Source: a virus. From it: a stretch of 64,000 nucleotides of DNA. Below are positions 31,522-38,811 of the stretch, piece after piece. Position numbers and translations under genes: made by a program. The notes under the pieces are model-generated. The model saw only the letters and a program-made list of their open reading frames with translations. It was not told the origin of the DNA and searched no databases. Where the stretch lies: positions 27,089 through 91,088 of the IMG/VR virus record IMGVR_UViG_3300032164_000003; one strand, given 5' to 3'. Position 1 is the stretch's first letter. Each line of letters opens with the position of its first letter.

Positions 31522-31929
31522 ATGCTAAAGATCATATCATTATTATTGGTAGGCTTCTGCGTTCCGGTCGCTTCAATGGCTGCGGACCTAGATGTTCGGG
31601 CGCATGACATTGACGGAACGGCTTTTGTTTGTTTCACACAGAACGATGCGCGGGATCTTCTGCAACTGACATTAGACTTTCCAAAGCTAACGCTTGAACT
31701 TTCTAAGTATAAAGAGCTTGCGGATGTAAAAGATAAAGAGATACTTACGTTAAAGGACATGAACTTAAATCTAAATCAACAGAACAGTGTATATGTAGAT
31801 GAGAATGTGCGGCTGCACGAAGAGAACGAATCCATGAACAAGTGGTACCGCAGTCCATATCTCTGGTTCTGTGTGGGACTTTTTGTCGGCGCTGGTATAA
31901 GTATTGGTATCGCCCTGGCTGTAAAGTAG
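31522..31929 (+). CDS. Exported coiled-coil protein with C-terminal membrane anchor
   Basis: 135 residues. It starts with a signal peptide (LLLVGFCVPVASMA, likely cleaved before ADLD), has a coiled-coil middle (YKELADVKDKEILTLKDMNL) and ends with a transmembrane helix (LWFCVGLFVGAGISIGIALAV) and AVK tail. The bulk would lie outside the inner membrane. No lipobox is present, so it is not a classical outer-membrane spanin. Eight bases from the preceding gene; they are probably partners. Confidence 0.7.
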   Translation: MLKIISLLLVGFCVPVASMAADLDVRAHDIDGTAFVCFTQNDARDLLQLTLDFPKLTLELSKYKELADVKDKEILTLKDMNLNLNQQNSVYVDENVRLHEENESMNKWYRSPYLWFCVGLFVGAGISIGIALAVK

Positions 31930-31936
31930 GTGCCAC

Positions 31937-32683
31937 GTGAAAGGTATAATTTTAGCTGGTGGCACCGGCTCTCGCATGCTTCCTGTAACTAAGGTAACCA
32001 ATAAGCACTTGCTGCCAGTAGGCAAGAAGCCAATGATTTTCCACGCTATCGAAAAATTGGTACGCGCGAAAATCACAGACATTCTTGTAATTACTGGAAC
32101 AGATCATATGGGCGATATGATCGCGTGCCTTGGGTCTGGGAATAGTTTTGGTTGCCAACTAACATACCGTGTACAGGATACAGCCGGCGGCATTGCACAG
32201 GCATTAGGCCTAGCGCGCGATTTCTGTAGCGGTCAGGACATGTGCGTTCTTTTAGGGGATAATATATTTGAGGATAGCCTGACCCCGTGGATCGAAGAAT
32301 ACAATAAACAAGGGCGTGGAGCACACGTTGTACTTAAAGAGGTCAGCGATCCCAGTCGCTACGGTGTTGCTGTTGTAGCTAATAATAAGCTTGTTGAGAT
32401 TGTAGAGAAACCTACACTAGATATGATAACAGGTATAATTTCATCTTACTCTCATATCTATGCAGTTACTGGGATATATTTTTACGACAAAAATGTGTTC
32501 GATATAATTGCTTCATTGAAGCCGTCCGGCCGGGATGAACTTGAAATAACAGATGTAAATAATGCTTACAACGCACTGGGTGTACTTACGTATTCGGTAG
32601 CCCCTGGGTGGTGGTCGGATGCAGGAACTTTTCCTTCATGGTTTTTGGCCAATCAACTCGTAATGAAGAATGACACATGGTAG
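31937..32683 (+). CDS. Sugar-1-phosphate nucleotidyltransferase (RmlA/RfbA-like)
   Basis: 248 residues. IILAGGTGSRMLPVTKVTNK is the nucleotide-binding signature and HLLPVGKKPMIFHAI follows as in glucose-1-phosphate thymidylyltransferases. Also visible are VQDTAGGIAQALGLA, CVLLGDNIFED (metal site), YGVAVV and VEIVEKP. It makes an NDP-sugar, most likely dTDP-glucose, which the glycosyltransferases of the left arm could use. It lacks the C-terminal extension of RmlA but matches the short form. Start is GTG 31937, after AGGTG. It is far from the glycan island and on the opposite strand. Confidence 0.88.
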   Translation: MKGIILAGGTGSRMLPVTKVTNKHLLPVGKKPMIFHAIEKLVRAKITDILVITGTDHMGDMIACLGSGNSFGCQLTYRVQDTAGGIAQALGLARDFCSGQDMCVLLGDNIFEDSLTPWIEEYNKQGRGAHVVLKEVSDPSRYGVAVVANNKLVEIVEKPTLDMITGIISSYSHIYAVTGIYFYDKNVFDIIASLKPSGRDELEITDVNNAYNALGVLTYSVAPGWWSDAGTFPSWFLANQLVMKNDTW

Positions 32684-33276
32684 TTCTATATAAAAAGAGA
32701 ACCAATAAGAGTCCGCAGACGGTCCGCAATAAGATCAAAGATTGTAGGCAAGAAGGACGTTGTCCCGCTTGCGGAGAAGGCCTCAAACTTACTGAGGCGG
32801 GAAAAGATCGAGATACATTTGCCTGTCAGAAATGTAAAGCTACAGTAACATTTACCAAGTCTCCATTTGAGCAGCCGTCGCAGAGAAAGCATGAAAAGCG
32901 GATGGGCGCGATCACGCTACGTGACAAATCTACGCGATCAACATACAAAGAAAGCCCGAGTGAGTTTGGTCTTTCGTCTACAGCAGATGTGGCGGCACTG
33001 TCCAAAATACGTGAATGCATGACCGATCATAGTCTTATCAATTTTGATTATACTGATAGCAACAAGATTACTACGGCCCGAACGGTAGAGCCATATAAGC
33101 TTACAAAAAGGAATGGTGATATAATACTTTATGGTTACGATGTAGAAGGAAACGGAATTCGCGTATTCAAAATTTCCAGAATCGCAGCACTGGAGAAACA
33201 ATCATATTCGTTCAAGCCACGATGGGAAATAGAAGATAAGCTAATCCGGAAGGACGATAATGCCGAAGTATCTTGA
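32677..33276 (+). CDS. Zinc-ribbon and WYL-domain protein
   Basis: 199 residues. N-terminal CPACGEGLKL ... CQKC is a zinc ribbon. The C-terminal part (about 118-175) has the WYL-domain pattern: LINFDYTDSNKI, ARTVEPYKLTKRNGDIILYG and GIRVFKISRIAALE. WYL domains are thought to sense nucleic acids or nucleotides and regulate transcription or enzymes. The gene overlaps both the nucleotidyltransferase (7 bases) and terL (17 bases). Its place just before terL could suit a packaging regulator; it does not resemble a small terminase. Confidence 0.75.
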   Translation: MVVLYKKRTNKSPQTVRNKIKDCRQEGRCPACGEGLKLTEAGKDRDTFACQKCKATVTFTKSPFEQPSQRKHEKRMGAITLRDKSTRSTYKESPSEFGLSSTADVAALSKIRECMTDHSLINFDYTDSNKITTARTVEPYKLTKRNGDIILYGYDVEGNGIRVFKISRIAALEKQSYSFKPRWEIEDKLIRKDDNAEVS

Positions 33277-35197
33277 AAATCCGGATGGTTCAAGTAGGCG
33301 TGATATATTCGAGGGGATCTCTAGTCTGCTTGCCGGAAAAGTGCATGTACAACCGAAGAGTAAGGGACGTGTTCAACTTGAATTAGCGTCCAGTCCATTA
33401 ATATTTATAGAATCCCCGCGCTTTCTTGATGGCCCAACCTTACACTACCCGCAGTACGCAGTAGTCCGTGATTTCTTCGAATTGCTTTGCCCACACTGTA
33501 ATGATATAGATGAGCTACACGAAAAAACTACAATGGATCGTGCAGGAGAGATCTTACTGGATTACGGGATCTGTGCAAAGTGTGGCTTCAATAAATATGA
33601 AAATCCGGAAGCGTTCAATCACTACAATGAAATGGTTGGCGTGGTAGGCATGCGTGGTGGTAAGTCTGTGCTCGTAGCGTGTATGTCTGCTGCAATTCTA
33701 CACGAACTTATATGCGTAGAAAACCTGCAAGATAAACTTGGGTTGGTAAAGAGCCAGGAAATAGACGGGGCATTCGTAGCTGCGTCTGGAGAGCAGGCTA
33801 GTGAAACAATCTACGGCCACTTTCGTGGCTTTTATGACAACAGCCCATGGTTTCAAGACTACAGAAAAAAGCTTATGGATCTGGAGATCACTGATCCTGA
33901 TTTACGGAGGGGAGATCTATATTGGGAGACAGAGAAATCTATATTATTCAAAGAAAAGCGGATACGGATAAAATCACTTACCTCTAACTCTGGTTCTATC
34001 GCAGGAAAAACTAGAATATTTGCTGTTATCGACGAGATTTCTCGCATGGACGCGGGGGAGAGTCGGCGCAGTGCAACTGAAGTTTATCGCGTCTTGAAAC
34101 GATCTCTTATTACTATCAAATCTTCCGTTGAGCGGCGTCGCCAGAATGGGGACTATCAGATACCAGACGCGCGTATGTTTTGTATCTCATCTCCAATCTT
34201 TGAAGATGACAAGGCGATGCAGCTTTTGAAGATCGCTGAAAAGAATCACAAGATGTTTTCTTTTCACCGCACTACATGGGAATTCAACCCAGACATTACT
34301 AAAGAGGATCTGGCAGAAGAGTTCGCAACGGATCCAATTGGTGCGGAGCGCGATTACGCGGCAAATCCTCCCGGTGCGGAGAATCCATTTGTTACAAATC
34401 CAACAATTATTGAAATATGTGTAGACAAAAATAGAGTCAATACTGTCTCCACACGCGAAGACTTCTTCGAGGAGGAACTTGAGGGTTACAAGTTTAAGTA
34501 TGTTAAGCCAATCATCTTGAACGTGGCCTACAAAAATCTGTTCGATTACGTTATCCACTGCGATCCGGGCCACAAGGGAGATAGCTTCGGACTTGCTATT
34601 GGGCACAGGGAGGGAGAGAAGGTACTGATTGATGGAGCTATTGAGTGCCGCCCCATACCAAAAAATAATAGGCAGGGATTAGATCCAAGAGAGGTATATT
34701 TTCCTGCCATGACAGATCTTATTTTAGATCTTTCCAAGAAACTTTCTATACGTTATGTTTCTTATGACCGCTGGAATTCTACAGAACAGATACAGCGTCT
34801 TAGGAAAGGTAAGATCCTGGCGTTTCAAAAAAACATTAATCGGGAAGATCATATGCGCTTTTTGAGTACCATGGTGAATAGGAGCATCGGATTTCCAAAT
34901 CGCGAAAATGAATTTTTGGATCCTTCAATTGCGCGGAGTATGCCCTGCTCCAAAGCACTCTGGGAACTCAAGAAGTTAAACGACAATGGACAAAAGGTGG
35001 ACCACCCCGTTGGTGGGTCATCTGATATGGTTCAGTGCTATGTTGGTGTTCATCGATTATTGCTACATGCGGAAGAAGTGATAACGCCGCAGGAAATGCA
35101 AAAGGCACAGCGTAATAGAATGGGCAGATACAATAGCGGAAACGTTGGTCAAGTTATTAGGCTTCCCCAAAAGGGCAGCCGTCTGCAACGTCGGTAG
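33260..35197 (+). CDS. terL: Terminase large subunit
   Basis: 645 residues. The ATPase has a Walker A GMRGGKSV (about 131-138) and Walker B FAVIDEISRM (Asp-Glu), followed by a coupling-type CISSPIF. The nuclease domain begins VIHCDPGHKGDSFGLAIG, with the usual first Asp, and has YVSYDRWNS (second acidic residue) and GGSSDMVQ near the end (third). An insertion before Walker A carries CPHC and CAKC, a probable zinc site not present in all terminases. It packages DNA through the portal and cuts it. ATG 33260 follows GGAAGGACGATA. Confidence 0.95.
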   Translation: MPKYLENPDGSSRRDIFEGISSLLAGKVHVQPKSKGRVQLELASSPLIFIESPRFLDGPTLHYPQYAVVRDFFELLCPHCNDIDELHEKTTMDRAGEILLDYGICAKCGFNKYENPEAFNHYNEMVGVVGMRGGKSVLVACMSAAILHELICVENLQDKLGLVKSQEIDGAFVAASGEQASETIYGHFRGFYDNSPWFQDYRKKLMDLEITDPDLRRGDLYWETEKSILFKEKRIRIKSLTSNSGSIAGKTRIFAVIDEISRMDAGESRRSATEVYRVLKRSLITIKSSVERRRQNGDYQIPDARMFCISSPIFEDDKAMQLLKIAEKNHKMFSFHRTTWEFNPDITKEDLAEEFATDPIGAERDYAANPPGAENPFVTNPTIIEICVDKNRVNTVSTREDFFEEELEGYKFKYVKPIILNVAYKNLFDYVIHCDPGHKGDSFGLAIGHREGEKVLIDGAIECRPIPKNNRQGLDPREVYFPAMTDLILDLSKKLSIRYVSYDRWNSTEQIQRLRKGKILAFQKNINREDHMRFLSTMVNRSIGFPNRENEFLDPSIARSMPCSKALWELKKLNDNGQKVDHPVGGSSDMVQCYVGVHRLLLHAEEVITPQEMQKAQRNRMGRYNSGNVGQVIRLPQKGSRLQRR

Positions 35198-35238
35198 CGG
35201 GAGTAAACGTCATTAGGCGAACGCACATGCTAGACGTT

Positions 35239-35271
35239 AGTTAAATTATATTCGTGTTGTAGTTGTAAGAT
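35239..35271 (+). promoter_or_regulatory. AGTTAA-N21-TAAGAT promoter-like pair
   Basis: AGTTAA at 35239-35244, 21 bases, TAAGAT at 35266-35271, in the 99-base gap after terL and 25 bases before ATG 35297. The preceding GACGTTAGTTAA closely matches GACGTAAGTTAA at the 30.5-kb site. Confidence 0.45.
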
Positions 35272-35296
35272 CACACTTGCAGAAAGGAGTTATTTT

Positions 35297-35908
35297 ATGT
35301 ATAAAGTTCAAAATATTACATCAGGTAACCTGAGTTTGGATCTTGAGAATGGTGGAGCTATCACTTTACAATCTGGCCGCGCATTTGATCTTGAAGGATC
35401 GTGTTCTAGGGAATGGCTTGAGGCAGATATTACCTTGAAAAGGCTAATTATTGCTGGGCATATAAAGCTGTTGCACGATTCTACAGAGGGTCTACCAGCA
35501 CAACCTACCCATGAAGTTGTAGCTATTCGCGCAGTACAGCCACCGGCTGTGATTCAAATTGTTACTGCCCCAGCGGAACTTCCACGGCAGCCTATTATTA
35601 TAGATATCGGTGGAAAACCGGATCCGACTCCGGAAAGGTGCACGCCGGTAGAGGAAAAGGTAGAAGTTATTACTGTAAAAGAATCTCCGGTTGTTACTAC
35701 TATCAATTCTGCCATAGACATCGTCCCGGTCAACTCGTCTGTTTTCGGATCTCGGACGAACACAGACGTACCAGTGGCAGACGTACCAGACGTACCAGAC
35801 GTACCAGTGGCAGACGTACCAGCCACGGAAGACGAAGAACCAGCCATCAAAATTATTGATCCCGTAGAAAAGATCCTTGGCAAGAAAAAGAAGAACAGAA
35901 ATAAGTAA
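35297..35908 (+). CDS. Hypothetical protein with DVP repeats, 203 aa
   Basis: The first 60 residues form a small beta-type domain (NITSGNLSLDLENGGAITL) like short phage virion proteins of unknown role. The middle is proline-rich, and residues about 155-175 repeat DVP and DVPVA motifs, encoded by exact 9-bp DNA repeats. The tail is lysine-rich (GKKKKNRNK). ATG 35297 follows AAAGGAG. Location between terL and portal suggests a head or packaging accessory, but no family is recognised. Confidence 0.7.
   Translation: MYKVQNITSGNLSLDLENGGAITLQSGRAFDLEGSCSREWLEADITLKRLIIAGHIKLLHDSTEGLPAQPTHEVVAIRAVQPPAVIQIVTAPAELPRQPIIIDIGGKPDPTPERCTPVEEKVEVITVKESPVVTTINSAIDIVPVNSSVFGSRTNTDVPVADVPDVPDVPVADVPATEDEEPAIKIIDPVEKILGKKKKNRNK
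35765..35821 (+). repeat. Five copies of 9-bp GACGTACCA
   Basis: Copies at 35765, 35780, 35789, 35798 and 35813; GTGGCA separates the first two and the last two. All stay in frame, encoding DVP with VA between. Copy-number change would alter only linker length. Confidence 0.95.
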
Positions 35909-35923
35909 TTTTGGAGTGATACC

Positions 35924-37177
35924 ATGGCAACGTTCGAAGAACTGAAAGCAAAATTCGCGGCTATTGCTGCCGCACGCGGATTCATTCTTGAATCAGATTA
36001 TAATGGAATCTGCCACGGGATCACTGATCAAGCACTCCTGAACCATGTGGCCCATTGGATTCTTAGCCAAGGTATTCCGCTAAAGAAGTGTGTTGGGCCA
36101 CAGTATAAACAGGAACTTATGCGGCGGGTAAAGAATCCGCATGTTCGTGATGTTGTTGATACCAAAGATCGGACACATAACAATCCGGATAAGCTTCAGG
36201 AATCAAAGAAGACATCTATTGAAGCACCAACGGATACAAAGCAGGCCACATTGAATTTGAACGATAAAATTGAGGACAACAAAGATAAAGATTTCAAAGA
36301 GCCGTTCCTTCCTCCCTGGAAGAAGCGCACGATAATGCTAAAGAAGGGCATGCGTGTGGAAGCATCTACATCTCCGGTCGCAGCTAGTTTGAAGTTGTAT
36401 GCATTTATGCAGGAAAATCCGGAGGTATTTGATCTTCTTGTTGCAACCTTTGGTTTGGACGCGGCCACCTGGGACATTATGTACAATGCCGACGGCGTGC
36501 GGCAATATATTAACACATCGGTTGTTCCATATCTACCAGATCGCGCATACTTGGACCCAAACACGTTCCCACAACTTTCTGGTATAAATCTTGGAAATCA
36601 GCAGGCGGCAGAACAAGCACTGTCCACTATTGATGATGTAGATACGCTAAACAATATTGTTATGTCTTTGGAGCGCAGAGAATATTTCGAAGATCCAGCC
36701 GGTGCGACAGAGGAAACCTGGGACAAGATGCCATCAGGCACCCGAGAGATTGAGTTTGATGCCGCAAAGAAGGCAGTCCGGCAGGCTAAACTAGCAAGGG
36801 ACCTTCCACATGTGGATTTTAGCAATCCTACAGCGTCTTTTGTTGTGGATATTGCGGATACTCCTGCCAAAAAGGCGGCAGGCCTAGAGACATTTGAGGC
36901 ACTCGCAGCTGATCATGGGCTTTATTTTCCATTCGGGGATCCAAACTTAGTAACATTCCATATGGGATCTGTAAAGTTCCCAATTGATATTGTGTTTTTG
37001 ATGCCCACGCCGCACGGGATGGAGATTAACAAGATCGTTGAGGATGTAAAGCCGGGAGCGCTAGATGTATGGACGGCTAATAATGTGGTTGCCGTGCTCG
37101 AAGTAATTGGTGGTGCATGCAAGAAACATGGGCTGCGGGTCGGTTCCAACTGCACCTACGCGGCTGAAAAGGAATAA
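35924..37177 (+). CDS. Phage protein with C-terminal DUF192 domain
   Basis: 417 residues. The first 300 are unrecognised: a helical start (EELKAKFAAIAAARGF), a charged linker and a middle with LKLYAFMQENPEVFDLLVAT. The C-terminal part (about 303-410) matches DUF192: FVVDIADTPAKKAAGLETF, LYFPFGDPNLVTFHMGSV, FPIDIVFLMPTPHGMEI and VLEVIGGACKKHGLRVGS. DUF192 proteins are usually short, often secreted, and of unclear function. Here the domain is part of a larger protein in a head operon. No signal peptide. Sixteen bases from the previous gene. Confidence 0.78.
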   Translation: MATFEELKAKFAAIAAARGFILESDYNGICHGITDQALLNHVAHWILSQGIPLKKCVGPQYKQELMRRVKNPHVRDVVDTKDRTHNNPDKLQESKKTSIEAPTDTKQATLNLNDKIEDNKDKDFKEPFLPPWKKRTIMLKKGMRVEASTSPVAASLKLYAFMQENPEVFDLLVATFGLDAATWDIMYNADGVRQYINTSVVPYLPDRAYLDPNTFPQLSGINLGNQQAAEQALSTIDDVDTLNNIVMSLERREYFEDPAGATEETWDKMPSGTREIEFDAAKKAVRQAKLARDLPHVDFSNPTASFVVDIADTPAKKAAGLETFEALAADHGLYFPFGDPNLVTFHMGSVKFPIDIVFLMPTPHGMEINKIVEDVKPGALDVWTANNVVAVLEVIGGACKKHGLRVGSNCTYAAEKE

Positions 37178-37180
37178 GCT

Positions 37181-38335
37181 ATGAGATTCAATACCAAGGC
37201 CGAAGGCGATGCCCTGGCTAAGAAGATCGCTGCACATGTTTGCAGTCGCCGCGCAGACAAGAACATTATAGTCGCGGATAAGCCAGAGTCCGACACTAAG
37301 GATGAGGCCAAGCAAAGCGCGATTAGTTATTGGATGATGGGCTGGACGTGGGATGAAATTGAAACCATCTTGGAAGATTCAGAATATAACAAGGCCGTGG
37401 TGTCTTATGCCATGAAAGAGGCCAAGGAATATGCCAAGAAAGTTTTGAACGATGGTCCATTTGCAGTTCTGACAAGCGGGCAAGGTATAAGATTGATAAA
37501 TGGCGAAGTTGGCGCGCTGGAAGAGAAGCACGCCGATCATGTAACTGTTGCTCTGCCTGGTCAAGGCCGTGTAAAGATTATGGCAAACCAGATCGATACT
37601 GCAGCAACAAATAAGCTTAGCAAGGCATTCGAACTTCGAAAAGAATCCGCGACCATGATTGAAGGTCTTCCGGAGCTAAAGCAGGTAGCACTGAAGACGG
37701 CATCAGCGAATGTGGTGCAAAGTCATCTGGACTCTGCATTATCGAAGACGGTTAACACATTACTTTCTACTATTGCTGCCGTCTCCCAGGACATGGACGA
37801 GGTCATTCATGGATACGCTGCAGTACAAACAGCACTAGATTCAAACAAGGAGCAGTTTAAGCTAAATTCAGAGTGCAAATTGCCCTTCGCACAATACGTT
37901 GCTGCGATCATTCATCAAGAGGGAGAGAATTATAAGTTTATTGGTGGACTATTAAACCAGCTAAACAGACATGTGGCCATGCTCCACGATTCTCTGGCCG
38001 AATTTCCAGATGCCGAAAAAGATCTACAGAGTTATCTGTCAGCATATATTAGAAGCTCCGTGTTCCCAATCGTAAATAATATTTCTGCACACTTGACGGA
38101 CAGTCTTCAGAACAAGATCGCGGCCACAGAACATATCAGTACACCAAACGCAGCCGCTGTAGACTGGGCACGTATGGTATGGGAGAATACTAAGGTGTTC
38201 GAAGGAACATTAGAAGAAGAAATCGCTCCAGCTGTAGAATTGGCAGGTAGGGAGATCGCAGGATACTTGTTCAAGTCACAAAAGAGCAACCGGGCTGCAA
38301 AAATTGCTAGTGTTATACAGAATGGAAATCGCTAG
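37181..38335 (+). CDS. Hypothetical protein, 384 aa
   Basis: Not recognised. Helical and soluble, with an N-terminal segment ISYWMMGWTWDEIETILED that looks like a helix-turn-helix-type fold, a short beta region (GPFAVLTSGQGIRLINGEVG) and a long helical C-terminal half rich in Ala, Gln and His. It starts three bases after the DUF192 gene, so the two are co-translated. A head-core or portal-associated role is possible by position only. Confidence 0.7.
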   Translation: MRFNTKAEGDALAKKIAAHVCSRRADKNIIVADKPESDTKDEAKQSAISYWMMGWTWDEIETILEDSEYNKAVVSYAMKEAKEYAKKVLNDGPFAVLTSGQGIRLINGEVGALEEKHADHVTVALPGQGRVKIMANQIDTAATNKLSKAFELRKESATMIEGLPELKQVALKTASANVVQSHLDSALSKTVNTLLSTIAAVSQDMDEVIHGYAAVQTALDSNKEQFKLNSECKLPFAQYVAAIIHQEGENYKFIGGLLNQLNRHVAMLHDSLAEFPDAEKDLQSYLSAYIRSSVFPIVNNISAHLTDSLQNKIAATEHISTPNAAAVDWARMVWENTKVFEGTLEEEIAPAVELAGREIAGYLFKSQKSNRAAKIASVIQNGNR

Positions 38336-38344
38336 ATTCAAATC

Positions 38345-38356
38345 CTTTTGTATAAT
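38345..38356 (+). promoter_or_regulatory. TATAAT box before two small genes upstream of portal
   Basis: TTTTGTATAATAGT shares 13 bases with the box before the glycan operon on the other strand. The hexamer is 38351-38356, 16 bases before ATG 38373 and upstream of its GAGGTG. No -35 hexamer. Confidence 0.45.
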
Positions 38357-38372
38357 AGTAGTGAGGTGTTAA

Positions 38373-38624
38373 ATGTTTTTGTACTATGATAGGGTTTCTA
38401 AAATGTTCACCCTGGACCGTGGCGATGAAGGTGTAGTGTTTCTCGGTCCGATAACCAATACGATGGTAAATCTTAAAAGACAGTACGGTCTTACAGATTC
38501 CCAAGCACGCGAAGCAGTTCTCCAAGCAGTGTTCAATATGGGAGACTCTGTAAATATAGATACTGTAAAAAAGATTGCCTCCGAACAAAGCAAATTTTTT
38601 ATAAGAAATGTCCAACCAGCGTAA
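38373..38624 (+). CDS. Small hypothetical protein, 83 aa
   Basis: Not recognised. A short beta hairpin (FLYYDRVSKMFTLDRGDEG) leads to a helical segment (LTDSQAREAVLQAVFNMGD). GAGGTG lies four bases before the ATG. It overlaps the Cys-rich gene by 17 bases. The promoter-like box directly upstream makes it the first gene of a portal-containing unit. Confidence 0.65.
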   Translation: MFLYYDRVSKMFTLDRGDEGVVFLGPITNTMVNLKRQYGLTDSQAREAVLQAVFNMGDSVNIDTVKKIASEQSKFFIRNVQPA

Positions 38625-38811
38625 CGAAAATACTGTTGTAATGTACAGTGTAGTGAAAGACCCACCGTGCGGACTATCCGCTTATGTGCAATTCGTAAGC
38701 AACCTGTGCCCATTCTCTGGGGAGGCATCCTGTACGGAGTGTGTGTCTACTGAATTTGACGAAACGTGCATCCGTTGTTTAATAGGTGCAAAAAGATTTG
38801 GACGAACTTAA
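38608..38811 (+). CDS. Small cysteine-rich protein, 67 aa
   Basis: Not recognised by family. Seven cysteines, five of them in CPFSGEASCTECVSTEFDE plus TCIRC, give a likely small zinc-binding domain. The stop is immediately followed by the portal ATG at 38812. No other motif; regulation of portal assembly or nucleic-acid binding are both guesses. Confidence 0.65.
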   Translation: MSNQRNENTVVMYSVVKDPPCGLSAYVQFVSNLCPFSGEASCTECVSTEFDETCIRCLIGAKRFGRT

